Assembly (NCBI RefSeq): GCF_001039355.2
Contig: NW_019775472.1
Span: 122,001-186,000, forward strand
DNA length: 64,000 bases
Source of the DNA: Lingula anatina
Lineage: Eukaryota; Brachiopoda; Lingulata; Lingulida; Lingulidae
Reading direction: 5' to 3'
Shown piece by piece: positions 46,826 through 58,423 of the stretch (its first letter is position 1; every line of letters begins with the position of its first letter). The notes under the pieces are model-generated. The model worked only from the letters and a program-made list of their open reading frames with translations. It had not been told where the DNA came from and searched no databases. Made by a program: the position numbers and the translations under genes.

Positions 46826-46932
46826 ATTGTTGACCTTGGTATCTTGTTTCATCCTGGAGCCTACTTCCGTGACCTGTGGAACATTTTGGATGCCACTGTG
46901 GTAACCTGTGCCCTTGTGGCATTTGCATTCAG
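46826..46932 (+). CDS. Cav2: Cav2 exon: domain III S2-S3
   Basis: 107 bases, the usual CACNA1 length. Encodes [20 protein letters not shown], then [15 protein letters not shown], with the LWNILD signature of S3. Ends in phase 2 at GTGATT. Confidence 0.96.
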
Positions 46933-49900
46933 GTGATTGTCCATTATTCAGTAAATTATATTATTGGGAGTGAACCAATCCCATCGGCTTTTGCATTTGC
47001 TGGCTGAATGGTTTTCAAGTTTTTTTCTGAAATATTCTTCAGAAGGAGAAATGGTAAAAGATGTGTACATCACTAAGGCTTTAGTGATGTGTACATCACT
47101 AAGGCTTTAAGTAGGTTAGTTTTAAGCTAAGTTTGAAGAGTGTAATTATGACAGGCAAGAAACAATTTGGCGAGTGTCAAATGTGAACAGCAGTAATTTG
47201 GAAGATGGCATAGATATAGCTCAGTTGTCCATCTCATTTAATATATAAAACAAAACTTTTTTTCTGTTCATTCAGATTCTGGACTTATAATGATGTTTTC
47301 AATCAGCATAGGCTGAGTGATGAAAAACTGTACTAATTTTGATTGATAACTTATGCATGGTTACATTTATATACCTGTACAGTTGAAAGTGGGACAAATT
47401 ACATCCAAATGTCTTCTCAAAACCAAGAGAAAACACTACTAAATAACAGTTGCTTTTTAACTAAGAAATCAACCCTTTGCCATTATGATTTTCATGGCAT
47501 TCATTTAGTGTTTATTCCAAATTTGCAATAATTTTTTGTGACAATTTTCTTAAATGTATAACCAAATCATAACAGCATATTAGTGCTTGCTTCCATACAT
47601 TAAAGGAGTTATCTATGTACAATAGGAATACATTAATTTTATTTTTTTAATGGTGTAAGGATATTTACATAAGGGAGCAAAGTCAGTAGTTACGTTTAAA
47701 GTTAATTGTCCTCATCTGAGAGTGTGATTTTTAAAATATCAGACATGAATAGGCAAAGGTGCTCATGTGTTAAAAATGTACCTTTTTCTCGATTGCATGT
47801 TTTTTTCTAACAATTGAATGTGCTGTGAAACGTCCTGTTTGAATCAAAATGATCCATCTTTAAGCCCAGCCATGAATGATCTCGGTGCCTGTCTCTCTTT
47901 CCTCCATTATTTCTGGCTGTTGCCTTTAATTACCTTTTGACCTTGATCTGACCTTTATATCTCAAAGCTTATTATGAACTTTGACCTCTTATATTGTTCA
48001 CTAAACATTAAGCTGGATAACTGAGGCAAACAAACCATCTGAAGGGTAAGATTTTGGTTTAATCTAATGCACATTTTCTCACTTTGTTTTCAGTTTTAGT
48101 TTGTCAGGAAAAAAGATCTGTTTTGAAAATTTGAAGATTTTTAGAAAAAGATTTGCACTGTTTTATGATATTGCATATCTGTATTTTTGATTCACACATC
48201 ATCATACGCCCATTAGAATTATCAACAATTTTAAAAACCCTAGCTATTAAATGGGGCAAGATTTTAAAGAGGTATACTGTACTAACAATACTAACATGCA
48301 ACAATGTGCTTCTTTAACAATAAATCAGACCTGTGAAAATACATCATTGGTTTTTATAAAACCTAGAAGTAACTTTGATTATATGAGATTTGAGAAGGAA
48401 ATTTTATATTGATTAAAAGGTCCAGGAAATAATATTACGACTTAATCATTTTACCCATCATAGCTTTTATCAGATCCGTTATTCGTAAGTGTCCGTGTGT
48501 CTCCCGGATCATTGGATATAGGCACACATGCTTGGCTGCCTTATAATGCACCTCTACAAAAAAATACTGCAATCTGTTAAACATGCTTACTGGGAGAGAG
48601 ATGAGAGAGAGAGAGAGAAAGAGAGAGCTGGTGAGAGAGAGAGAGAAAGAGTTGGCTTTAATATTCTATAGCTCTGGCATTTCAGCTATTTGTACCTTGA
48701 AATGCATTCATTTCAGCAGCTCCATCACTCACTGCATCCATCTTGGAACGCCTGTCATTCTGATATGCTATACAAATATTTTTGTATAACTATATTCTGC
48801 TCTTAAGCTAACAATTTCCATTTCTTGCTCTGCCATAAATGTCATTGTATGGTCAAACTCTTACACACACAGGTTTGCCAACTTCTGAAAAAAATGTGTT
48901 GATGTATTATTGTTAATTTTTCTATAAACCATAATAGAGTAACGGACTAAAACAAAAAGAAATAATAGGCATGAGAGAAGAATGAAAAGCTCAGTTGGCA
49001 CACCTGTATGCTGCACCATGATTGAAGTGGCAAAATAACATCACTCTTATACATAGCTTGTGCACCCATTGATAGTATGTTGCCAGTTTTTGTGTATATA
49101 GAAATGCTTTTGATTAAAACCTGAAGAGGTCATTGTACCAATTTATCGAAAGTTTTAGGATTGTTTCTATTATTATGAGACATACATTTGAATGTATTTT
49201 ACATATATTTTAATGTTTACTGCTGCATCAGTTTATTTTTACCAATTACAGAATTGTTATGACAGCTATGTGGAGTCTAGGATCAGTAGTTGCCCTTATT
49301 TTATTCTGAACAGTTTGTGTAATTTAGATTGCAAAAAAATGGGATGTTCCTTTTTTGGAGTTTGTAGTTTGTATAGAAAGAGTACATGAATTGATTTATT
49401 TGCATTTTGATTTTTTTGTCATTTTAGGGTCTGTTTTTCAACAAGATGGTGCTAAAAGTTTATCATTTTCTAATGTTTGACTCATTTTAACAAAATCAAG
49501 GTCGTCAATTTGTTACCTTAAGTGCATGATTTGTTTAGCAAAATAAGCCATTTTGGATTTTATTCATTCTGAAGTTAATAGATTTCATTCATCAAATAAA
49601 AGCAGTATTTAAAAGCAGTCTATCCTGCAAAAAATGTCAGGAATTGTCAGTTTGGGTGTTTACTTCCCTTCACAAATATTGATAATGATTATATAATTTA
49701 AATATATCTGGAAAAATAGGAAATTATGAAGTCTTATATTTTAGTTAATTTGACCAAATGAACAGAAGCTGAAAAGTATTACTGCATATATATATTTATG
49801 ATGAAGGGTTGTTTTGAATAGCATGCTCGGTATAACTATCACTTTTTTAGCATTAAAAATATACAGATTCATTATCTTTCTTAATTTTTATTGAAACACA

Positions 49901-49992
49901 ATAATAGAACTATCCAAAGTTTTGCACAGGATTGTTGTTCATTGAATTGGTAAATTTGAGCAAATATCTATTGTGCCTCTTGTACATTGCAG
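46933..49992 (+). other. Intron between IIIS3 and IIIS4 exons
   Basis: About 3.1 kb. It contains a two-copy 26-base tandem repeat (about 47061-47109) and an AG-rich stretch (about 48594-48650). No alternative IIIS4 exon was found, unlike in domain I. Confidence 0.65.
47061..47109. repeat. Two-copy 26-base tandem repeat
   Basis: ATGTGTACATCACTAAGGCT followed by TTAGTG, then repeated almost completely. Simple local duplication. Confidence 0.85.
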
Positions 49993-50101
49993 TGGGGAAA
50001 CAGGATCTGCTGCTGGCAAGAACTTAAATACCATCAAATCACTCAGAGTGCTAAGAGTACTGAGACCACTCAAAACTATCAACAGAGTGCCCAAACTTAA
50101 G
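49993..50101 (+). CDS. Cav2: Cav2 exon: domain III S4
   Basis: Encodes (S)[18 protein letters not shown], then [18 protein letters not shown]. Full S4 register K..R..R..R..K..R, the [18 protein letters not shown] signature of Cav1/Cav2 domain III. Phase 0, donor GTAAGT. Confidence 0.97.
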
Positions 50102-50131
50102 GTAAGTGCACAAAAACTAAAACTTAGACCC

Positions 50132-50337
50132 CATTCCCACAGATTTAAGATCGATCTATCTCTGTGGGGAGTCTCACTAGATTACTGTCAGCTTAGCCGG
50201 CTTAAGCGTCTGTCCCGTCTACTAAAAGCTGTAAGGGGGTAATTAACTGTTGTGCGCGCTCGGCTAACTGCAATTTAGCGTGAACCCCCAGGGAGTTAGG
50301 TCTATCCGGATGGAATCGATCTAAATCTTTGGGAATG
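50132..50337. mobile_element. Palindromic MITE-like element (family A), next to IIIS4 donor
   Basis: Left CATTCCCACAGATTTAAGAT, right CTAAATCTTTGGGAATG. Closely related to the copy at 37522 (shared CGGCTTAA, GTCTGTC, CTGTAAGGGGGTAATTA, GAACCCCCAGGGAGTTAGGT). It starts about 31 bases after the IIIS4 exon and occupies nearly half of the 446-base intron. Confidence 0.85.
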
Positions 50338-50547
50338 CACTCTTAAACTGGACTTAAAATTTCTGCAGCTGGCATCAGTGATGAGTCAAACCTGTGTGAA
50401 TTTGTGTTGCATGCATGTGTGTATGGACTATTGACTAAGCTATTTAAAAACGTTAATTTGAATATGAGTGCAGTGACAAGTTTAAGCATGTTTTTGCATT
50501 CCATATGGACATGGGGTCTATAAAGTGTACTTTTAAATGTATTTCAG

Positions 50548-50708
50548 GCTGTGTTTGACTGTGTGCTGTCATCACTGAAAAATGTATTCAACATCCTCAT
50601 AGTGTACACTCTCTTCCAATTGATATTTTCCGTGATTGCCGTTCAGCTATTTAAAGGAAAGTTCTATCACTGCACAGACTCATCAAAGATGGAAGAGAAA
50701 GAGTGCCA
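50548..50708 (+). CDS. Cav2: Cav2 exon: domain III S4-S5 linker, S5 and turret start
   Basis: Encodes [40 protein letters not shown] and [31 protein letters not shown] and [13 protein letters not shown] are conserved Cav2 strings. Ends within a glutamine codon at GTGAGT. Confidence 0.97.
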
Positions 50709-50985
50709 GTGAGTAACAAACCTTGTTTTACAGGATTTTTTTTATCTTAAAGATTTTATGTCAGTTCTGAATCAGATAATATACATCTGAAGGCCCTTTT
50801 TGTCTTTTTTATTGTTAGGAAATACATGTGAGGAATGTTTTGTGAGGAATCTATTAAAGTATTTTAGAGGACAAAAGTTAACAAATACTTTAAGACTCTG
50901 CCAGTGAATGACTGAGTCAGCTGAATGTGAAATGAGGAGATGAAATGTACTGGGATCATTATTGATTCTTCTTTTGTCATTTTAG

Positions 50986-51141
50986 GGGACAATATTTTGT
51001 ATATGAAAGTTCAGACGATTCTGATGCCCAGACTCCGAAAGTGGAAGAGCGTGTATGGGAGCCATATGACTTTGCCTATGATAATGTAGCTATGGCATGG
51101 TTAACACTGTTTACTGTATCCACGGGAGAAGGATGGCCTCA
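50986..51141 (+). CDS. Cav2: Cav2 exon: domain III turret, pore helix and filter
   Basis: Encodes (Q)[38 protein letters not shown] and [13 protein letters not shown]. The E of TGEGW is the domain III filter glutamate. The turret has an acidic serine-rich stretch (SSDDSD). Ends within glutamine at GTAAGC. The 303-base downstream intron is featureless. Confidence 0.97.
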
Positions 51142-51444
51142 GTAAGCACTACTTTCAGTCAACTTTGTGCATTCTAGCATATTATTACTGAAGTTGCCAA
51201 CTTATTTAAAAACATTCAACAATCAAAGCTTGACTTGAAGATTACCGTGTTTTGCCATTTTATACATAATCTTATACACAAGTTTTTTCACAAGCCAGCA
51301 TTTCTTTAATTAAGTGTTAGAATTAAAATGAAAAAATAAATAAAATGAATTAAAATGAATACAGCTTGTGGAACCACTCTGTATTCCTGCATAATTTATA
51401 CTATGCCAGGTCCCACTTGTTTAAATTGAGCACTCCTGTTTCAG

Positions 51445-51646
51445 GGTACTCCAGCATTCCATGGACTCCACAGAGGAAGGAAGAGGTCCTTCACCCGGTG
51501 CCCATCAGGAGACAGCCATGTTTTATGTTGTCTTCTTTATTGTCTTTCCATTCTTCTTTGTCAATATATTTGTTGCCTTAATCATCATTACATTTCAAGA
51601 ACAAGGTGAAAATGAGCTTGTGGACCAGGATTTAGATAAAAATCAG
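51445..51646 (+). CDS. Cav2: Cav2 exon: domain III S6 and start of III-IV linker
   Basis: 202 bases, the usual CACNA1 size. Encodes [60 protein letters not shown] and QDLDKNQ. The [20 protein letters not shown] end of IIIS6 is invariant in Cav2. Phase 0, donor GTAACG. The following intron is 422 bases with nothing recognised. Confidence 0.97.
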
Positions 51647-52068
51647 GTAACGTCTTCACTTGCTATGGCCTAACAAAGGATAATATGTGCATGACCAAAT
51701 GGTCAGATATTGTTATATTCAGGCACAATTTTTCTGACATCATTCCAATTTTTTCTTGCAAATTTGCCACGTTAAGGGACCTCCATACCCTCCAGTCTTA
51801 TGGCCACTAAGCCATTTTACCTACTTGTTTTTAGATGTGTATAATTTATGGTAAAATGGTGAAGTTGGACTAACTTTTTGTGGTGTATGGTAGTTGAAAA
51901 TCTGTCTGATTGCTTTCTGCAGCTAATAAAGCTCGTAGTTTAATTTTTTAAATTTATTCTTGTATCATATTGAATAATTACCATTCCTTAGTTTTTAATC
52001 TTGTTTCATGCTTTTTTTATTTTTTAAAATATGTAGTAAAGAATGGTTTCTTCTTTCCAATTTTACAG

Positions 52069-52233
52069 AAACAATGTATAGACTTTGCTATTCATGCAAG
52101 GCCTATATGTCGCTATATGCCCAAAAACAAAGACTCTGTAAAGTTTCGCATTTGGAAACTTGTCACATCTGCACACTTTGAGTATTTTATCATGGGCATG
52201 ATTGCTTTGAACACAGTGGTACTCATGATGAAG
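52069..52233 (+). CDS. Cav2: Cav2 exon: III-IV linker and domain IV S1
   Basis: 165 bases, the usual CACNA1 size. Encodes [40 protein letters not shown] and [21 protein letters not shown] matches cacophony (ERYMPKN). Phase 0 at both ends, donor GTATGT. Confidence 0.97.
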
Positions 52234-52788
52234 GTATGTATTTAAGTATGAAATTGTAACATTTGTAAGCTGGAAATCAATTAACTGATTGTTTAGAACT
52301 GTTTTAACTTGTGTCAAGTGTTGAAATGGTTTTGAAATAGTCATACTGTAGAGTTTAAGATTACTCTATAATTTTAAAGCAAATTAAAATTGTTGACAAA
52401 TGAAGTTATGATTTTTTATCAAAAAGAACTTATTGTTGGCAAAAAAGATAAATCATTTATTTCAGAATTTATCACCAATTACCATTATCTTTATTTTTCT
52501 GTCAGTTTTGATTCCAGGCTGAGACCTTGACATCTTTTTATTTTCTTGATAATTGTTGATGATTTGTTTGTCAGTAAATAGAATGATTGCTGATAAGATA
52601 ATGAATTAAATGTTTAGGTTATCACCTATTTTTTAATGAAGAATGGTGATTTTATCATTGCAACTAATTTGTACAGTCAATGTTTTATATTATATTTTCC
52701 ATAATAACAAGAGATTTATATATTTTTAAATTGTATTGCTTCAAACTATATCAACTTTAATATGAATGATTTCTTTATCTCTCCACAG
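52234..52788 (+). other. Intron before the alternative IVS2 exons
   Basis: 555 bases, AT-rich, no exon recognised. Confidence 0.7.
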
Positions 52789-52899
52789 TTTTATAATATG
52801 CCAGAAACATACACCTACGTCCTTAGCTACCTTAATATTACCTTCACCATCTTATTTACCGTGGAATGTGTCCTTAAGATTATTGCTTTTGGACCAAAG
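52789..52899 (+). CDS. Cav2: Cav2 alternative exon: domain IV S2, form a
   Basis: 111 bases, the same size as the single vertebrate exon here. Encodes FYNMPETYTYVLSYLNITFT, then ILFTVECVLKIIAFGPK. The S2 glutamate (TVECVLKI) is present. Phase 0 at both ends; acceptor CTCCACAG, donor GTAAAA. It is the first of three homologous exons. Confidence 0.93.
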
Positions 52900-53761
52900 G
52901 TAAAAATGAATGCTGACTTAGCTCTTGCTTTAGGGTGGTGGTGAAGGGAAACTTTAAGAAAAAGAATGAATAATATGAAATAGCCTTATCTTTTTTTCTT
53001 ATCACACTGCACAGAGATGTTATATATATATATTATGGGCTTGGTGGGTTTTTGGTTCAACAATTTGAAAACCAAAACATTAAACTTCCTGAAGTCAGCA
53101 AGTTTTTACAGCTTTTAACAATTTATTTTTGACTGAAGGTTTGGTTTAGCTTTTGGAAAGTTTTAATGACACATTTATGAAGTGCCCACACTCTGTGATA
53201 AGACAAAAGAGATGAGGTATAATTTTGCCTTGCTGAACCAAGTTAACTTGTAAACTCATGCTTCTGGCAGTATTCAAAACATCCCATGGTATGCCCCTTT
53301 TCATTTCAAAAAGGTGATGGATTCACAAGATGGTTGACTTGTAATCCGAATCTAGGTACGCCCTTTGGACTTTAAAATTCACACATGACCTTTCAAAGTC
53401 TGCGTCCTGTCGTTATGACCCTCACCCTAGATACTCAAAGTGCATTTAAAAAAATAGTGATCCTTATTAGAATAGAAAAATATCCTAAGTAGTATGTAGG
53501 TCCTCAATGGTTAAGCTATGAAGAAACTCCTGTGTGCATAACCCATGACTTTAAGTGGTTTGCACCTGTGTTCTAACTGATGGCTTGTGGTGTTAGGAAT
53601 TACTGTTCCAGTACCACTATTTCAGATCATGTGTCGTTATTATCAGTTTTCTTTCTCATCTTCAGGGTAGTGGCCTGCAGTCTTTCTTTCAACCTTGGTG
53701 CTAGATTTGGTTTTACAACATTTAGACCTTTTTCATTTTGATTTTTAATGCTTTGTATTAG
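52900..53761 (+). other. Intron between IVS2 forms a and b
   Basis: 862 bases with no recognised exon or repeat. Ends in GTATTAG with a T-rich tract. Confidence 0.65.
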
Positions 53762-53896
53762 ATATACTTTGGGGAAGAAGATAAACTTACCCAGACGCAG
53801 ATTACCTACAATGCATTCTTGCAACATTTCAATACTGGCTTTACAGCCATCTTTGTGACAGAGAGTATACTAAAGATGATTGGCTTTGGAGTCAAG
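53762..53896 (+). CDS. Cav2: Cav2 alternative exon: domain IV S2, form b
   Basis: 135 bases, phase 0 at both ends. Encodes IYFGEEDKLTQTQITYNAFL, QHFNTGFTAIFVTESILKMI and GFGVK. The S1-S2 extracellular loop is eight residues longer than form a and charged. S2 keeps the glutamate (VTESILKM), and the GFGVK ending matches cacophony. The donor GTTTGA is weak, typical of a regulated exon. Confidence 0.92.
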
Positions 53897-55519
53897 GTTT
53901 GAATGTATATGTGCATAATAAAATGTTACGTTCACATGGCCATTTAAGTGCTTAATCTATGTCCTAGAAATGGTGTAAAATTCATGGTATTCTTGTTCGA
54001 TGTTTTGTTTATTTAGGTCTTCATGTGACTTATGAAAATATACATGTAATTGAATGAATTTGTCAATCTTGCAATGTTTGGGAAAACAAAGTTTTTTAAA
54101 GACATTTTTTGGTGAACTTTCCACTTACTTTTTTGAATATTTATTTTAATAATGAAATGTGTTATCCAAAGATATACTTATCAATGTTATGTGTATTCAA
54201 ATTTTTTTTAATGGGATTTAAAAAAAATTTCACTTTTTCATTTGTTATGGCAAACCATGAGTTTACAACCATTGTGTGTCTATTTCTCTCTCTCTCTCTT
54301 TCTCTGCTGGGCTCTTTGTTGTAATTCTTTAACAAGATGTTGTTTTACTTGTAGTCTCTTGTTGTAAGTCTCCCCCCTCAACCTACAATGTTTTCTTGGG
54401 TGTATGCTTCTGTCCAAGATACATGTGTAGTGTATTTAGTGGATTACATGGAGAATTCTAGTGCTGGGATACTTCTTTAAGCAGATTCTTTTGTACCAGG
54501 TCTTGATTTTGCAGTGTCAATGCCAGGTGGATTTCATTAAAACAAAAACTTCATGGTGTTTAGTTTACATTCAATTTTCCAGGACCCAAGAAATGTTATG
54601 CAACTATCCCATTTATGTTGTCTCTGCACCAGTCATGCCACATTGTTAAAAGCAAAAAAAGTTGATATTTGGTATTTACACCTACCCCTTTCATTAGTTG
54701 AAAGTCATGTAAATTATGTCAAAATACATCACATGATTTGGCAACTTATGGTCAAGTTAGTGATGTGCAACACCAAAAGATGTCCATCATACAATAAAAT
54801 GATCATATACTGATGCCAGAGGTGCCACAGTAAAGGTGACTTTTTATATTTGATCAAAAGTTTTTAAAACCCCATAGTCATATTTTTTCATCTTTTCAAA
54901 GCTTCTTTGGAAGGCAAACTGCAAATTAAATATTTAAATTCAATGTGCTATTATGTATATGACTCACATTGTCACCTTTGCTGTAAATATAGCTAATTGT
55001 GCGCCCTGCTTTCAGTTTCTCTGCATGTTACGATGTATTCATCTACTGTCATAAGCATGAGACCTTGCAAGTTAACTTGCCTGGTTGTGGTTGCCTTTGC
55101 TGTTACGTCAACCAGCTGTTACCTAGAAACAGGTGTCATGGACCTAACCAGACAACCATTTTGATTGGCTGTCCTGATTTGGTTGCATGGAAGTTCATCT
55201 GTTTGTATTGGCCAGCTGTAATTGTTATGGCAACAAATAGTTCTTTAACATTAATTTGCACATATATATATATCGCAAGGTATAGGGAGCCTTTAGGCTG
55301 GAGTTTTACCACTGGACATTGATTTTATTTTGCTTTCTAGATGTGCCGCTGTTACAATTCTCTGATTTACAGACACCAGTTAAGCTCTTCATCAGTTGGC
55401 TGTCAAAGCATCTCACATTTATTATTATTATTATCTGCTATTATAAATTCATCTTATTTATGAGTATCTTGTTTTTCTACTTTTTTACTTTTGTGTCTAT
55501 CACTTCTTCTGCGAACCAG
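53897..55519 (+). other. Intron between IVS2 forms b and c
   Basis: About 1.6 kb ending in a long pyrimidine-rich tract. No exon or transposon-like palindrome was recognised. Confidence 0.65.
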
Positions 55520-55648
55520 ACTACCTCAGGTCCAGATCCTACCCCTGCAGACAAAACATACGCTGAAACACTGGGCTACTTAAATATCGCCTTTACCGCT
55601 GTATTTGCCATTGAGTGCATCCTCAAGATAATAGCTTTTGGACCTCAG
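55520..55648 (+). CDS. Cav2: Cav2 alternative exon: domain IV S2, form c
   Basis: 129 bases from GCGAACCAG, phase 0 at both ends. Encodes TTSGPDPTPADKTYAETLGY, LNIAFTAVFAIECILKIIAF and GPQ. Closest to form a (YLNI.FT..F..EC.LKIIAFGP) but with a proline/threonine-rich loop. The donor GTTTGG is weak. The open frame extends upstream into a T-rich tract, so the exact acceptor is inferred from the pyrimidine tract and homology length. Confidence 0.88.
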
Positions 55649-58042
55649 GTTTGGTCTTGTACTGCAAAGAATGGCAACTTAACAATGTTTAAAGTCAAGC
55701 AAATGGGGTAAGACTGGAGATGATGCTGGCAGAAACCTATTTTGAAAAAAAATAGATGAATATAAGTGTATATGTATATATATGTGTATATGTACTAGTA
55801 TACCTGATAAACAATTGTTTCAAGGTCTTGGGCAGTTTATACAGATCATCTGTGATTACCAGATTCATGCTGCTTGGTGGTTTCTATTCCAAAATGCATA
55901 ATTGATCAGTAATCATTCAAATTCAATTTTTCAATTTTCAAAATCATTCAATTTTTTTAAAAGAAAGGCATTATTAGATATCACTTGGTGGTTTTAATGT
56001 GTTTGCATTACATAATCCTGCCATTTTCATCTCATGTCTTATTCCTTAGCTAACTGACAGTAAAATAAAGTGGCTGATGTATCGAGTGTTTTTGCCAAGC
56101 CAATTTGTCCCCCTTGTACAATGTAATTGTTCAGACCTATAGCTATAGTGAAGTGGACATGACGTCTGTTGCAGCTATCCTGCTATCCTGCCATTAGGTT
56201 ATTGATATGATTGTATGTCACCTTCAGCAACTTTATAAAGTTTTAAATGTAATGGACCTTTTAACTGATTACCACTTGGTAAGTTAATTTGTTTGCTTTT
56301 GTCAAGTTTTGGAAAGCCATTTACAGTTTATAGTTTGCTGCTAAATGTTACCCCAATCTTTGTATTAACTTACCATAGGCCATAATATTAATGTTTCCCA
56401 TTGTATCATTTTTGTGTGCACTATATGTCATAATATAAGGCTCGAATATGTGAGTACCATATAATGCTTTTATCCCTCAACAAACTTTTGCTACAGTAAT
56501 TTTTGCTGGACTTTTTAACAATGTGCAGGAAAGATTATTAGAAATTAGCAGTTGGATTTCTCAAAATCTGATTCCATTGCAAATTTTAGGAAATGTCATT
56601 AGAAATTAACCGTTCCACTCCAGCCATACACCTTGTCTGTAAGTCAAATAAAATTCATTGGATTTAGTAACAATATGGTTCACTTTGGATGTAGGTGAAT
56701 AACATATTTAAATGAAGATAAAAAGAAAAAATTATTTTTCTGATTCGTAAAATTGAATCTGTGTGTAAGATGTAGAACCTTCATTTAACGAAGGCAGGAA
56801 AAGGATGTGGAATTGACTGGCAAATAAAAAACCTGATTACCCCAGTCTTAGAATATCTAGCGCTGACATAAGTATGACGATGTTTAAAAATGATTGGAGC
56901 TCTACCTTCTAACTAAGTTTGCAGAAACCGATGAATCATATACGAAACCAGAGTGCACTTGATATTTGACAAAAGACAAAACATTTTGAACTCAGAATTT
57001 TTATCAAAATACTATTTATTACCTTTTTTGACATTTAAAGTTACATTCTTAAAGCAGATTTTTGCCTTTAAAAAAGTAGTTGGGGACTTTAAAATTCTCT
57101 GAAATTGGGAAAAAGGGTATTTTTTCTTATGATTTACCAGAGAAAGTGTAGACATAAAAGCAACAGAGATTTAGATAGACATAGGAACCTCAATTTAACA
57201 CTTGATAGCATACTTATATATGAATCTCATGCATGAGAAAACTTTTTCTCAGCTTTTAATAGCCTACTTTTGATTCATTTTGCTTCATCACATTTGCCCG
57301 TCTCCCTAGCTTCCTTCATACCTGCAATGTTTTTGCTGCTAGTTGCTTTTTTTTTTTCATTTGCTGTTTTCTGTTATGGATCTTAGTGTTTAGTTTATTT
57401 ATATAATCCTCTACAAGCTATCAGGTTTTCATAAATTGCTTTATTTAAATAGATTTTGTTGTTGGTAAAATATTCTGTAACAGTTGTAATATCCAGTGAG
57501 CATAGTATTGCCATAGTATTTTATGGATTGAAAATCAATTGCATTGATAAGTGATAGCACCCATGCCTTATTTTGCATCTGATCAGTGATATAGCACAAC
57601 ATGCATAAGTTTCAATTTGATCTTCCTTACTTTGTTTTATATTAAACAAAAAAGAATACAGGAATAAGATGCTAGCTGCAGCCATATCATTTGCCACATT
57701 CTGTGCCACCTTTGGATTAAATTGTATGAAATTTAATGATTTTATAGATTTTGATTTTTTTTTAAACATCAAATTTACCATGTAGTTTATTTTAGATTTT
57801 GAATCGGAATTAAAATATTTGGTGGAAGTCTGAGATAAAAATTATTATTCATATGATATGTGCCTTTTTGCACCTAATTTGATTTCTCATCAGACAAAAA
57901 ACTCTGCCTTCAAGAAAGTCAGTATAAATAATTGCCATACATATTAAGACTTCCTTTTCTTAATGCTTTCAGTAGAATTGATCAGATATATGATTTCAGT
58001 GATGTTTAAAAACTGAAATTTTCAAAATTGCTGCCCTTTCAG
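55649..58042 (+). other. Intron between alternative IVS2 and IVS3 exons
   Basis: About 2.4 kb, AT-rich. No further S2 or S3 exon copy was recognised. Confidence 0.65.
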
Positions 58043-58135
58043 ATGTATTTCAATGATAACTGGAATACCTTTGATAGTGTTACAGTATTGGGTTCTATCA
58101 CTGATGTTATAGTAACTGAACTTAAAATGTCTACA
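58043..58135 (+). CDS. Cav2: Cav2 alternative exon: domain IV S3, form a
   Basis: 93 bases, phase 0 at both ends. Encodes [20 protein letters not shown], then DVIVTELKMST. The S3 signature WN.FD..TVLGSI is intact. It differs from form b at the S2-S3 turn (FNDN against FRDP), loses the conserved aromatic after FD (S for F), and has a longer S3-S4 start. Acceptor CCTTTCAG, donor GTAAGT. Confidence 0.93.
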
Positions 58136-58423
58136 GTAAGTAGTAAATATAAATGATAATCAGTTTGGTTTTTTGGAATGATAAGAGCATATCTGTGCAT
58201 CTTCATTGGAATGAATCTTAGCCATTGCAAAATTTTAAAGGTCAATATACATATGAGATATGATTAAAAAAGGCACCATTACAAAGATTTCTACCTTTTG
58301 AGAATTATCTTCACTAGTGTATGAACACTAAAAAGTAACCTTATATTTTGCAATGGCAAAGAACATTTGTAATGCCTACACCATGTAATTAATTGACATT
58401 TTAAGCACATTCATCTTTTTCAG
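58136..58423 (+). other. Intron between IVS3 forms a and b
   Basis: 288 bases, AT-rich, with good splice signals at both ends and no other feature seen. Confidence 0.75.

Noticed and set aside
46933-49992. Possible alternative IIIS4 exon, by analogy with domain I
   Set aside because: No second R..R..R pattern with splice sites seen.
55319-55519. Upstream part of the 130-residue open frame ending in IVS2 form c
   Set aside because: T-rich tract translating to hydrophobic noise; it is the polypyrimidine region before the acceptor at 55519.
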